Made by a program: the position numbers and the translations under genes. Shown piece by piece: positions 50,021-58,001 of a stretch of 64,000 nt of DNA. This stretch comes from Asanoa siamensis (GTDB taxonomy: Bacteria; Actinomycetota; Actinomycetes; Mycobacteriales; Micromonosporaceae): the NCBI RefSeq assembly GCF_016862555.1, contig NZ_BONE01000007.1, positions 62,001-126,000 of the forward strand. The letters run 5' to 3'. The notes below the pieces were generated by a model. It ran no database searches, was not told where the DNA came from, and saw only the letters and a program-made list of their open reading frames with translations. Position 1 is the stretch's first letter, and each line of letters starts with the position of its first letter.

Positions 50021-51141
50021 GCCGCACCCTGCTCGTCACCAACGACTTCCCGCCCCGCCCCGGCGGCATCCAGAAGTTCGTGCACCAACTCGCGGTGCGG
50101 CAGCCGGCTGGCTCGGTGGTGGTCTACGCGTCGACCTGGAAGGGCGCCGACAAGTTCGACGCCGACCAGCCGTTCGAGGTGGTCCGCGAGGCGACCGGGG
50201 TGCTGCTGCCGACGCGGAAGGTCGCCCGGCGCGCCGCCGAGATCGCCCGCGCGCACGAGTGCGACACCGTCTGGTTCGGCGCCGCCGCGCCCCTCGGCCT
50301 GCTCGCCGACGGGCTGCGCCGCCGCGCCGGGATCTCCCGCGTGGTCGCACTCACCCACGGCCACGAGGTCGGCTGGGCGGCCCTGCCCGGCGCCCGCGCG
50401 CTGCTGAAGCGCATCGCCCGCGGCGCGGACGTCGTCACCTACCTGACCGACTACCAGCGCACCCGCCTGGAGCGCGCCCTGCACGGCCTGACCGACCTGC
50501 GGCGGCTGGCGCCCGGCGTCGACGTCGACGCGTTCCACCCGGGCGTCGACGGCAGCGCGGTCCGGGCCCGCTACGGCATCGGCGACCGCCCGGTCGTCGT
50601 GTGCGTGTCGCGCCTGGTGCCGCGCAAGGGCCAGGACGCCCTGATCCGCGCGCTGCCCGCGATCCGGGCGACGGTCCCGGACGCCCTGCTGCTGCTGGTC
50701 AGCGGCGGCCCGGAGTACGACCGCCTGCGCCGCCTGGCCCGATCGGTCGGCGTCGCCGACCACGTGGTCTTCACCCGCGGCGTGCCGTGGGAGGAGCTAC
50801 CGGCCCACTACGCCGCGGGCGACGTCTTCGCGATGCCGTGCCGCACCCGCAACGCCGGCCTCGACGTCGAGGGCCTCGGCATCGTCTACCTGGAGGCCTC
50901 GGCCACCGGCCTCCCCGTCGTCGCGGGCGACTCGGGCGGCGCCCCGGACGCGGTCCGCGAGGGCGAGACGGGCTACGTCGTCGACGGCCGCGACACCACC
51001 CAGATCGCCGACCGCGTGGCCACCCTCCTGGCGGACCGCGACCTGGCCCGCCGCATGGGCAAGGCGGGCCGCGCCTGGGTGGAGCGCGACTGGCGCTGGC
51101 AGACCCAGGCCACCCGCATGCGCGCCCTCCTCACCCCGTAG
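50017..51141 (+). CDS. pimB: GT4 mannosyltransferase, PimB-like
   Basis: A 374-residue GT-B glycosyltransferase for phosphatidylinositol mannosides: adds the second mannose to PIM1. The family start is TLLVTNDFPPRPGGIQKFVH. HGHEVGWAALPG is the N-domain pocket, VSRLVPRKGQDALIRALP the donor hinge, and GLGIVYLEASATGLPVVAGD (E-x7-E type) the sugar-nucleotide site. The protein is soluble or peripheral on the inner leaflet. TTG 50017 overlaps the M48 stop; it is the only start before the conserved motif. Similar to Rv2188c by memory; other PIM genes are not here. Confidence 0.88.
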   Translation: MSRTLLVTNDFPPRPGGIQKFVHQLAVRQPAGSVVVYASTWKGADKFDADQPFEVVREATGVLLPTRKVARRAAEIARAHECDTVWFGAAAPLGLLADGLRRRAGISRVVALTHGHEVGWAALPGARALLKRIARGADVVTYLTDYQRTRLERALHGLTDLRRLAPGVDVDAFHPGVDGSAVRARYGIGDRPVVVCVSRLVPRKGQDALIRALPAIRATVPDALLLLVSGGPEYDRLRRLARSVGVADHVVFTRGVPWEELPAHYAAGDVFAMPCRTRNAGLDVEGLGIVYLEASATGLPVVAGDSGGAPDAVREGETGYVVDGRDTTQIADRVATLLADRDLARRMGKAGRAWVERDWRWQTQATRMRALLTP

Positions 51142-51331
51142 AAGCGTCACGCACCCGGCAGCCGCCCGGTGGGGTGCATGGCGGTTGCCGGCTGGCCGGG
51201 GCCATCCGTAAGCGCCGCAGAAGCCGGAACACGGCAGTCGCTGGGTGACGGCGTCGGCGATCGTCGGCTCCGACGCTCGGTGCGGCTGATGAGCGCAGCT
51301 GGGCGCGGGCCTGGGACTCATTGCGCGCCCG

Positions 51332-51385
51332 GCCGCGTTCGGGGCGTGCTCTGCGCGTGCCGCGTTCGGGGCGTGCTCCGCGCGT
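51332..51385. repeat. 27-bp direct repeat, two copies
   Basis: GCCGCGTTCGGGGCGTGCTC begins each copy, at 51332 and 51359; the two 27-bp units differ at one base. They lie in a 290-bp non-coding gap (51142-51431) between pimB and the YbaB-like gene, where I see no gene; the short frame at 51169 has no family support. Confidence 0.85.
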
Positions 51386-51431
51386 GCGGCGGGGGCAAAG
51401 CGGCGTAGAGCTCGCGACGCGACCGCCGCGG

Positions 51432-51797
51432 TCAGTCCGGGAGGAAGCGGCGGATGCGGGCCGCGTCGATGACCGCGCCGTAGCGCGCCGTGAGGGCTGA
51501 TTCCAGGACGCGGGAGACCAGGGCCGTGCGGGCCGTCTGCTCGGCCGCGTGGACCGCCGACGTCACCGCGTCGCCGAGGGTCAGGTTGTCGGTTGTCCGT
51601 TTTGTCGTCGTCGCGATCTCGATCGAGCGGAGCGCGCCCAACCCGTCGACCGTGGCCACCACGCCGCCCGAGAGGGCCGTGCCCGTGAAGGATTCCGTGT
51701 GGACCGACTCAATCACCGTGCGGAGGCGGTGCTGCAGCGCCGCCGGGTCGTCGACCAGGCCCCGCAGCGACTCGGCCAGGGCATGCGGGTCCGTCAT
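51432..51797 (-). CDS. YbaB/EbfC-like protein of the WXG cassette
   Basis: A 121-residue protein with a YbaB-like pattern: a helix, then strands GGVVATVDGLGALRSIEIAT, then a long C-terminal helix. YbaB family members are nucleoid-associated, but actinobacterial versions often accompany type VII-like cassettes. ATG 51797 overlaps the stop of the upstream gene (ATGA). The last gene of the four-gene unit; no Shine-Dalgarno is needed if translation is coupled. Confidence 0.75.
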   Translation of the reverse strand: MTDPHALAESLRGLVDDPAALQHRLRTVIESVHTESFTGTALSGGVVATVDGLGALRSIEIATTTKRTTDNLTLGDAVTSAVHAAEQTARTALVSRVLESALTARYGAVIDAARIRRFLPD

Positions 51798-52171
51798 AGT
51801 CGACCCCGGCGGATCAACGCGACAGGGTCGACGTCCGTGAAGCGCGCCGGGAACTCGCCCACCGACTCCTGGAACTCCGCAGCCGCGGCGGAGCGGGCCG
51901 CCGCGATCGCCTCCTGGCACGCGGCCGCCAGATCAGTCGCGCCGAGGTCGCGTTGCGCCTGCGGGGAGATGTAGGTGCGTTCCAGCTTGCCGCCCAGCGA
52001 CACCGTCGCCGACACGTAGCCTTGGGCGTCCGTCGCCGACACCGTCCGGCTCATCAACTCCTGCAGGCCCGTCCGGAAGTCAACCGCGGCCGCGCGCAGG
52101 CGCTCCGGGCCCGCGTCGCTGCGGTAGTAGCGTTCGCTCGTCTCCAGGAATTGCGCGATGAAGTCCTGCAT
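51794..52171 (-). CDS. YbaB-like small protein of the WXG cassette
   Basis: A 125-residue mostly helical protein with the same overall layout as its downstream neighbour: N-terminal helices (MQDFIAQFLETSERYYRSDA), strands GYVSATVSLGGKLERTYISP and a C-terminal helix with ACQEAIAAARSAAAAEF. Probably a paralog partner that forms a heterodimer. Three bases separate it from the preceding gene. Function unknown; the cassette context suggests a helper for secretion or regulation. Confidence 0.72.
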   Translation of the reverse strand: MQDFIAQFLETSERYYRSDAGPERLRAAAVDFRTGLQELMSRTVSATDAQGYVSATVSLGGKLERTYISPQAQRDLGATDLAAACQEAIAAARSAAAAEFQESVGEFPARFTDVDPVALIRRGRL

Positions 52172-52174
52172 GGC

Positions 52175-52492
52175 TCAGCGGTCCCACCACACGGTCGCCG
52201 CGATGAACGCCGGCAGTTGCGTCATCAGGGCCAGGCTCCAGGTGAGCGCGCGGAAGCTGCCGAGCTGGCCCGGGGCGAACCGGGCCCGGTGCTCGGCGGT
52301 CGGGTAGCGGTGCACGCGCGCGACGCCGAACACCGCGAGCGCCAGCGCCACACCGCCCAGGACGAACCCGGCCACCGCCGACAGCCGGAGCAGTACGTAG
52401 GCCGCGAAGCAGGAGACGAGGAACGCCACTCCCAGCGTCACCGTCATCTCGGCCTGTGTGCGCCGGCGTTGTGCGGTCAGGTCGTCGGTCAT
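52175..52492 (-). CDS. Two-helix membrane protein of the WXG cassette
   Basis: A 105-residue protein. A polar start (MTDDLTAQRRRTQAEM) is followed by two close membrane helices, VTLGVAFLVSCFAAYVLLRL and VAGFVLGGVALALAVFGVA, then a cytoplasmic segment and a third hydrophobic stretch near the C-terminus (RALTWSLALMTQLPAFIAAT). ATG 52492 overlaps the upstream stop (ATGA). Not a known family to me; membrane partner of the cassette. Confidence 0.7.
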   Translation of the reverse strand: MTDDLTAQRRRTQAEMTVTLGVAFLVSCFAAYVLLRLSAVAGFVLGGVALALAVFGVARVHRYPTAEHRARFAPGQLGSFRALTWSLALMTQLPAFIAATVWWDR

Positions 52493-53586
52493 CGCCGGCC
52501 CGCCGGGTCCGGGACCTTCGCGTTGGTCCATCCGCCGTGCTCCCAGGTCTGGATCTCGGTCATCCGCTGCGGGGTGAGCGCCGCCGAGTTGACGGTCATC
52601 TCGCGGCTCTCGGTGCCGAAGTAGCCGTTGAGCTTCGCGGTCTCCGTGGCGATGCCGCCGTTGGTCAGGGCGACCGCCGCCGCGGTGCCGGCGACCTCGA
52701 CGATCAGCGCGCCGACCTCCAGCACGTATTGCGTGGAGAGCGTCCAACCCAGCGCCTGCCGCGTCAGCGGCTCCGGGTTGATCACGGCGGCGGCCAGGCC
52801 GTACGTGATGATCGCCGTGCCGATCAGGTAGCTCACGTCGGCCGCCGACATCACGACGCCCATCGTCATGCACTGGTTCTTGAGCTCGCTGACCAGCGCC
52901 GAGAGCTGGTTGACGGCCGGGTCGAACTGGTTGGAGACGAAGTTGAGGAACGCGTCGGCGCCGGCGCCCTCCCACTTGGCCTCGTTGACGACCCGCTCGG
53001 CGAGCGGCAGCACCTGGGCGCCGGCCAGCGCGAGGTGCCGCTCCATCGCGCCCCAGCCCTCGGCGGCCGTGAAGTAGGGGAGCGGGTCCTTGAGCAGCGC
53101 CAGCGCGGCGATGCCGGCGAAGTGGACGAACAGCGCCGGCACCGCGGCGGCGGCCACCATCAGCCCGACGGTGGCCGCCTCCAGCGCGATGATGATCCCG
53201 CCCTCGGCGGCGGCGAACCGGGCGATCTCGGAACCGGACGGAGCCGTCGACATCTCCCGGGGCGTGGGGAACGCGGGCGCCGGGATCGGCCGGTCGCCGA
53301 AGAGCCGCGCGTTCTCGGCGTCCTGGTCCTCGTAGTGGTTGGCGACCCGGGTCAGCGCGTCGCCGACCGCGGTGAACACGTCGGCGCAGGCCCGGGCGCC
53401 GAGGTCCGCGGCGGTGTAGGCCGCGCTGTAGGTCGCCGTGAAACCGCAGTCGGGCGTCGGGATCGCGGTGCTCGGGATCGAGCACCGGACCAGCTCGGCG
53501 TCCACGTCGGACCGCAGCTGCCGGCCGTATTCCTGATAGGCCCGCGCCGCGCCCCGTAACGCCTGCGTCTCGACGGAAGTGCCCAC
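52489..53586 (-). CDS. WXG-like secreted or membrane protein, first gene of cassette
   Basis: A 365-residue protein. The N-terminus is helical with WXG-like features (AARAYQEYGRQLRSDVDAEL), and a second helix pair has AKWEGAGADAFLNFVSNQFD (about residues 202-221), a W-x-G turn typical of WXG100 or LXG-related domains. Hydrophobic segments lie at about 130-165 (IIIALEAATVGLMVAAAAVP) and 250-310, so the protein may be membrane embedded. Start GTG 53586 after GGAGGGGG. I see no signal peptide; type VII-like export would be consistent but no ESX core genes are present. Confidence 0.75.
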   Translation of the reverse strand: MGTSVETQALRGAARAYQEYGRQLRSDVDAELVRCSIPSTAIPTPDCGFTATYSAAYTAADLGARACADVFTAVGDALTRVANHYEDQDAENARLFGDRPIPAPAFPTPREMSTAPSGSEIARFAAAEGGIIIALEAATVGLMVAAAAVPALFVHFAGIAALALLKDPLPYFTAAEGWGAMERHLALAGAQVLPLAERVVNEAKWEGAGADAFLNFVSNQFDPAVNQLSALVSELKNQCMTMGVVMSAADVSYLIGTAIITYGLAAAVINPEPLTRQALGWTLSTQYVLEVGALIVEVAGTAAAVALTNGGIATETAKLNGYFGTESREMTVNSAALTPQRMTEIQTWEHGGWTNAKVPDPAGRR

Positions 53587-53754
53587 ACCGCCCCCTCCAG
53601 CGGGCGCGACGTTACCACCGCCGCGTCACGCGTGGTGCCCGTCGTGCACCGCCCGGTCGATGCGCCGGTCGGGCACGATCCACAGCACCGCGGCAGCGCC
53701 GCCGAGACCTTTCCCTTCGATGCCGACGCCTTTCATGAAAGAGAAGGGGAGGGC

Positions 53755-53784
53755 GCGGCCCGCGGCAGCGTTGCCACGGGCCGC
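53755..53784 (-). terminator. Hairpin downstream of the alpha/beta hydrolase
   Basis: GCGGCCCG/CGGGCCGC outer stem with an inner GGCA/TGCC. On the minus strand it is followed by a pyrimidine stretch including TTCTCTTT. It lies 34 bases past the hydrolase stop. The rest of 53587-53817 holds nothing I recognise. Confidence 0.65.
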
Positions 53785-53817
53785 ACCCGACGGCCTGAGC
53801 GCAAGGACGGGGGAAGG

Positions 53818-54531
53818 TCAGGCCGAGACAGCGGCGACGGCGTCGAGGATCGACTCCGTCACGACGTCGGGCCGGGAGACGCTCAGCGCGTGCGAACCGC
53901 CCGCGACCTCGCGTACGTCCTTGGCGCCCGCCCGCGCGGCCAGGAAGCGCTGCAGCTCCGCGGGGATGTTGCGGTCCTGGTCGCCGATCACGAACCAGGA
54001 CGGGATCGTCTTCCACCCCGGCTGGTCCGTCGGCAGGCCCGCGGTCAGCGCGTCCTGGGTGACCGGGCGCTGGGTCGCCGCCATCAGCGCGGCCTGCGCG
54101 GCCGGCACGTCGGCGGCGAACTGCGCGTGGAAGGCGGACGGACGGATCACGAGCTCCACGCCGCCGGTGCTCACCAGGTGCGCGTCGACCGCCTCGCCCA
54201 GCGTGCTGCCCGGGAACTTCGTCGACAGCCCGAACGCCGACTCACCCTGGTCGGGGGCGAACGCGCAGACGTAGACCAGACCGGCCACCTGCTCGTTCCC
54301 GGCCGCCGCCGCGGTCACGACCATGCCGCCGTACGAGTGCCCGACGAGCACCACCGGCCCGTCGACCGACGCGACCACGTCGCGGACGTAGGCGGCGTCA
54401 CCGGCCAGCCCCCGCAACGGGTTCGCGGCGGCCACGACGTCGACGGACCGCTCCCGCAGGCGCGCGACGACGCCGTTCCAGCTCGCGGACTCGGCGAAGG
54501 CGCCATGCACGAGGACGACGGTGGGCTTCAT
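53818..54531 (-). CDS. Alpha/beta hydrolase, EstC/hydroxynitrile-lyase-like
   Basis: A 237-residue cytosolic hydrolase. It begins with the oxyanion strand VVLVHGAFAESASWNGVVAR, and the nucleophile elbow is GHSYGG at about residues 71-76. The catalytic His is in GGSHALSVSRPDVV, and the acid Asp in VIGDQDRNI. AAGGAG lies upstream of ATG 54531. It is divergent from the ECF41 sigma gene, and its upstream region carries GGTCACA-N16-TGTC, resembling an ECF41 target promoter. Probably part of the sigma regulon; substrate unknown. Confidence 0.9.
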   Translation of the reverse strand: MKPTVVLVHGAFAESASWNGVVARLRERSVDVVAAANPLRGLAGDAAYVRDVVASVDGPVVLVGHSYGGMVVTAAAAGNEQVAGLVYVCAFAPDQGESAFGLSTKFPGSTLGEAVDAHLVSTGGVELVIRPSAFHAQFAADVPAAQAALMAATQRPVTQDALTAGLPTDQPGWKTIPSWFVIGDQDRNIPAELQRFLAARAGAKDVREVAGGSHALSVSRPDVVTESILDAVAAVSA

Positions 54532-54570
54532 GGTGTTCTCCTTCTGCTCGGGTGTGCGTTCACCAGCCCA

Positions 54571-54597
54571 GACAGGACGGCGCCGGGATCTGTGACC
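54571..54597 (-). promoter_or_regulatory. Candidate ECF41-type promoter for the hydrolase
   Basis: Minus-strand GGTCACA (54597-54591), 16 bases, then TGTC (54574-54571), giving a leader of about 35 bases. The pattern I recall for ECF41 sigma factors is TGTCACA-N16-CGTC, so six of seven and three of four bases match. Confidence 0.4.
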
Positions 54598-54723
54598 CGC
54601 TGTGCCCCGGCCCACAGGTCGTCCGAAAGCCCACAGGTCGAATCCCCACCCCGCGTTGGTGATCGCGGCCCGGCGGGCAGAGGATGGGGGCGAGGCGACC
54701 GCGGCGTGACGGGGGCGAAAGTG

Positions 54724-55629
54724 ATGGCGGAGCCCGGTGTGAACACCGAGAACGACCTGGACGAGGCCGCCGCCGTCTTCATGGCGGTCCGGCCCCGGCT
54801 GTTCGGCATCGCCTACCGCATGCTCAGCAGCGCCAGCGAGGCCGAGGACCTGGTGCAGGACGTCTGGCTGCGCTGGCAGACCTACGACCGCGCCGCCGTG
54901 GAGAACCCGGCCGCGTTCCTGGCCACGACGACGACCCGGCTGGCGATCAACGCGCTCCAGTCGGCCCGGGCGCGCCGGGAGACCTACGTCGGCCCGTGGC
55001 TGCCGGAGCCCGTCGACACGAGCGCGGATCCCTACCTCGGGGCCGAGCGCGGTGACGCCCTGCAGTTCGCCACCCTGATGCTGATGGAGAAGCTCACCCC
55101 CAACGAGCGCGCGGCGTACGTGCTCCGGGAGGCCTTCGACTACCCGTACGCGCAGATCGCCGACATCCTGCGGTCCAACGAACCCGCGGTGCGCCAGCTC
55201 GTCAGCCGCGCCCGCAAGGCCGTGACGAGCGACAAGCGCGCTCCGGTCAGCTCCGCCGCGCAGCGGGAGCTGCTGGCCTCCTTCATCACCGCCGCCCGGT
55301 CCGGCGACATGACCGCGCTGGAGCGGCTCTTCGCGGCCGACGTGACCAGCGTGGCGGACGGCAACGGCCGGGCGCAGGTGTCGCGCAAGTGGCTGGAGGG
55401 TGCGCCGCGGGTGGCGAAGTTCCTCCACGCCATGACCTGGTTCTGGGACGGCACCGAGGTGTCCTGGGCGCAGACCAACGGGCAGGCCTCGGCCGTGCTG
55501 CGCCGCGACGGCGACGTGTACGGCCTGATCACGGTCAGCGCCTCGGCCGACGGCATCGACCAGGTGCTCTGGTTCGTCAACCCCGACAAGAACGGCCACG
55601 TCACAAACGCGGGTGTCAGCCGGTCTTAG
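54724..55629 (+). CDS. ECF41-type sigma factor with fused SnoaL-like regulatory domain
   Basis: A 301-residue sigma-70 family factor of the SigJ/ECF41 group. Sigma2 (about 20-85) has FGIAYRMLSSASEAEDLVQD; sigma4 (about 120-175) has YAQIADILRSNEPAVRQLVS. The linker motif WLPEP is at 92-96. The C-terminal SnoaL-like domain (about 185-301) has DGNGR (212-216, usually DGGGR) and NPDK (286-289), the group hallmarks. In this group the C-terminal domain replaces an anti-sigma factor. ATG 54724 follows GGGGG; a GTG just before it is possible. Next gene starts after 5 bp. Confidence 0.93.
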   Translation: MAEPGVNTENDLDEAAAVFMAVRPRLFGIAYRMLSSASEAEDLVQDVWLRWQTYDRAAVENPAAFLATTTTRLAINALQSARARRETYVGPWLPEPVDTSADPYLGAERGDALQFATLMLMEKLTPNERAAYVLREAFDYPYAQIADILRSNEPAVRQLVSRARKAVTSDKRAPVSSAAQRELLASFITAARSGDMTALERLFAADVTSVADGNGRAQVSRKWLEGAPRVAKFLHAMTWFWDGTEVSWAQTNGQASAVLRRDGDVYGLITVSASADGIDQVLWFVNPDKNGHVTNAGVSRS

Positions 55630-55634
55630 CTGGC

Positions 55635-55997
55635 ATGTCCGACCGGCACGACGACGTCCTCCGCGGGCTCGCCCGTGCCTGCCGGCTGGGCGACGTCGCC
55701 GCGGTGCGGGCCGCCCTGGACCCGGACGCCGTCGCCGTCTGCGACAGCGGTGGGCTGGTGCCGGCCCCCGTCCACCCCGTCCACGGCGCGGCGGGCGTCG
55801 CCCGGCTGCTCACCTGGCTGACGTGTGACCAGGCGGACGTCGAGGTGACCGTCGCGTCCGTCAACGGTCGCGCCGGTCTGGCGCTGCGCCGTGGCGGCCG
55901 GGCGGTCGCGCTGGTCGCCGTCACGATCGTCGAGACCGGCGTCCTGCTCGTCTGGGTCGTGCTGAGCCCGCCCAAGCTGCGGCGCTGGCAGGGCTGA
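55635..55997 (+). CDS. Stand-alone SnoaL-like domain related to the ECF41 C-terminus
   Basis: A 120-residue NTF2-like protein starting 5 bp after the sigma factor stop. It resembles only the regulatory domain of the sigma factor: [20 protein letters not shown] matches the domain start, DSGGLV at residue 37 replaces DGGGK, and the end [10 protein letters not shown] is like the NPDKLRR end. No sigma2 or sigma4. I infer a free-standing paralog of the sigma regulatory domain, perhaps a competitor for its ligand or partner. Translationally linked to the sigma gene. A separate steroid-isomerase-like enzyme is the alternative. Confidence 0.8.
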   Translation: MSDRHDDVLRGLARACRLGDVAAVRAALDPDAVAVCDSGGLVPAPVHPVHGAAGVARLLTWLTCDQADVEVTVASVNGRAGLALRRGGRAVALVAVTIVETGVLLVWVVLSPPKLRRWQG

Positions 55998-56074
55998 GCC
56001 TTGTACCGGCGACACATGGTTGGGCACCGCGGCCCGCGTCACCGTGGGAGCGAAGCCCGACCGACCTGGGAGCT

Positions 56075-57004
56075 GTGGTGAAGAACGAGACGACATTCCG
56101 CGTGCCGGACCTGACCGGCCGCCTCGCCCTGGTGACGGGCGCGAGCGGCGGCCTCGGCCTGAGCCTGGCCACCCGGCTGGCGGAGGGCGGCGCCGAGGTG
56201 CTGCTCGGTGTCCGCGACGCCGCCAAGGGCCTGGCGGCCCTCGACCGCATCCGGCGGGAACTGCCCGCCGCCCGCGTCTCCGTGCGCACCCTGGACCTGG
56301 CCTCGCTGGACTCCGTGGCCGCCCTGGTCGGGGAGCTGGACGAGGAGGGGCGGCCGATCGACCTGCTGGTCAACAACGCCGGCGTGATGGCGCCGGCCAC
56401 CCGGCACACCACCGCGGACGGCCTGGAGCTGCAGTTCGGCACGAACTACCTCGGGCACGTCGCGCTCACGCTCGGCCTGCTGCCCCTGCTGCGGGCCGGC
56501 CACGCCCGGGTGACGACCGTGACCAGCGCCGCCGCCAAGCACGGCAAGCTGGACTGGACCGACCCGCAGGGCGAGCGGAAGTACTCGCCGGTCCGCGCGT
56601 ACAACCAGTCGAAGCTGGCCAACCTGCTGTTCGCCCTCGAGCTCGACCGCCGCAGCGAGGCGGGCGGCTGGGGGATCACCAGCAACGCCGCCCACCCCGG
56701 GACCACCCTGACGGGCCTGTACGCCGCCGGCCCGAACCTGGGTCGCGCCAAGCGGGCGCCGCACGAGGCGATCATGACGCGGCTCGCCCGCTGGGGTGTG
56801 CTCGTGCACCACGTCGACCAGGGCACCCTGCCCATCCTGTACGCCGCGGTCAGCCCGCAGGCGCGCGGCGGCCGCCTCTACGGGCCGGACGGCTTCGGCG
56901 AGTTCACCGGCGGCCCGACCGAGCTGTCCGTCTACCGCACCGCGCGGGACGCGGCGCAGGCCGCCCGGCTCTGGGACTACTCCCTCGAGCTGGCCGGTAG
57001 GTAA
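56075..57004 (+). CDS. Short-chain dehydrogenase/reductase, retinol-dehydrogenase-like
   Basis: A 309-residue SDR with NAD(P) motif [19 protein letters not shown] (about 22-40), [11 protein letters not shown], and active site residues Ser ([10 protein letters not shown]) and Y-x3-K in [25 protein letters not shown] binds the cofactor. Part of the sigma-factor cluster and followed by its regulator-like neighbour after 11 bp. Starts at GTG 56075 or 56078; GGGAG precedes both. Substrate unknown: WW-domain or protochlorophyllide-reductase-like SDRs act on varied aromatics and lipids. Confidence 0.9.
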   Translation: MVKNETTFRVPDLTGRLALVTGASGGLGLSLATRLAEGGAEVLLGVRDAAKGLAALDRIRRELPAARVSVRTLDLASLDSVAALVGELDEEGRPIDLLVNNAGVMAPATRHTTADGLELQFGTNYLGHVALTLGLLPLLRAGHARVTTVTSAAAKHGKLDWTDPQGERKYSPVRAYNQSKLANLLFALELDRRSEAGGWGITSNAAHPGTTLTGLYAAGPNLGRAKRAPHEAIMTRLARWGVLVHHVDQGTLPILYAAVSPQARGGRLYGPDGFGEFTGGPTELSVYRTARDAAQAARLWDYSLELAGR

Positions 57005-57015
57005 GGGAGACCACA

Positions 57016-57861
57016 GTGGACCGTGCGCGCCTGGCCGAGTACCTGCGCACCCGTCGGGAGGCGGTGCAGCCCGAGGACGTCGGGCTGCCCCGCGGCCGGC
57101 GCCGGCGCACCCGCGGGCTGCGCCGCGAGGAGGTCGCGGTGCTCAGCGACATGTCGATCGACTACTACACGCGGCTCGAGCAGCCGCGCGGTCCGCACCC
57201 CTCCGAGCAGATGCTCACCGCGATCGCCCGCGGCCTGCGGCTCTCGCTCGAGGAGCGGGACCACCTGTTCCGGCTCGCCGGCTACGCGACGCCGCCGCGG
57301 GCCGCGGACAGCGGCTACGTCAACCCCGGCATGCTGCGGATCTTCGACGGCCTGCGGGACGCGCCGGCCCAGGTGGTCTCGCACCTCGGCGAGACGCTGC
57401 TGCAGACGCCGCTGTCCGTGGCGCTGCTGGGCGACGAGAGCGGGCACACCGGGCTGGCCCGCAGCAAGCACTACCGCTGGTTCACGGACCCGGCGACCCG
57501 CCTGATCCATCCCGTGGAGGACCGGCCGGAGCAGACCCGGCTGATCGTGGCCGACCTGCACGAGTCGTACACGAGGACCGGTCGTGGGTCCCGGGCCGGG
57601 ACGATCGTCGACGCCCTGCTGGCCCGCAGCCCGGAGTTCGCCGCGCTGTGGCGCGAGCACCCGGTCGCCGGCCCGTACTGTGGCCCGGTCCGGCTGCAGC
57701 ACCCGGAGGTCGGGCTGCTCGAACTGCACTGCCAGCGGCTCGTCGACCCGGACCAGTCGCAGCAACTGGTCGTGCACACCGCGGCGCCCGGCACCGCGAG
57801 CGCCGACAAGCTGCGCCTGCTCGCGGTGATCGGCGGCCAGCGCATCTCGGTGGACTCCTGA
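57016..57861 (+). CDS. MmyB-like XRE regulator (MLTR ligand-binding)
   Basis: A 281-residue regulator with an N-terminal XRE helix-turn-helix (about 25-85: RRRTRGLRREEVAVLSDMSI, then YYTRLEQPRG) and a C-terminal MmyB ligand-binding PAS-like domain (about 105-270; RLIVADLHESYTRTGRGSRA and PVAGPYCGPVRLQHPEVGLL). The MmyB domain binds fatty acids in Chloroflexus (by memory). Often adjacent to and regulating the SDR gene it follows. GTG 57016 has GGGAG upstream. It could control the SDR or the downstream NmrA gene. Confidence 0.9.
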   Translation: MDRARLAEYLRTRREAVQPEDVGLPRGRRRRTRGLRREEVAVLSDMSIDYYTRLEQPRGPHPSEQMLTAIARGLRLSLEERDHLFRLAGYATPPRAADSGYVNPGMLRIFDGLRDAPAQVVSHLGETLLQTPLSVALLGDESGHTGLARSKHYRWFTDPATRLIHPVEDRPEQTRLIVADLHESYTRTGRGSRAGTIVDALLARSPEFAALWREHPVAGPYCGPVRLQHPEVGLLELHCQRLVDPDQSQQLVVHTAAPGTASADKLRLLAVIGGQRISVDS

Positions 57862-57900
57862 CGGCTCCTGCGACCCGTGTGGTCCGCAGGCCGATTCGGC

Positions 57901-57927
57901 GGTCACTTTTTTGCCCAACGACCCGTC
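57901..57927 (+). promoter_or_regulatory. Candidate ECF41-type promoter for the NmrA-like gene
   Basis: GGTCACT (57901-57907), 16 bases, CGTC (57924-57927), then about 67 bases to the ATG. It resembles the recalled ECF41 pattern TGTCACA-N16-CGTC in five of seven and four of four positions. Confidence 0.45.
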
Positions 57928-58001
57928 GCGGGCCCGACGGCTGTTCTGTCATAGCTGGTACCGCACCTGAAACCAGCGTCACCGCGACCAGGAGGTTTGT
58001 C

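Noticed and set aside
51169-51408. 79-codon plus-strand frame after pimB.
   Set aside because: Contains the 27-bp repeat, is low in complexity and shows no ribosome site or family match.
52489-53586. A PPE or PE protein.
   Set aside because: No PPE or PE N-terminal signature; only the W-x-G turn and helical pattern support a WXG-like call.
55635-55997. Second sigma factor fragment or frameshifted end of the ECF41 gene.
   Set aside because: The sigma factor already has a full regulatory domain and its own stop; the small gene has its own ATG, so it is a paralog and not a broken end.
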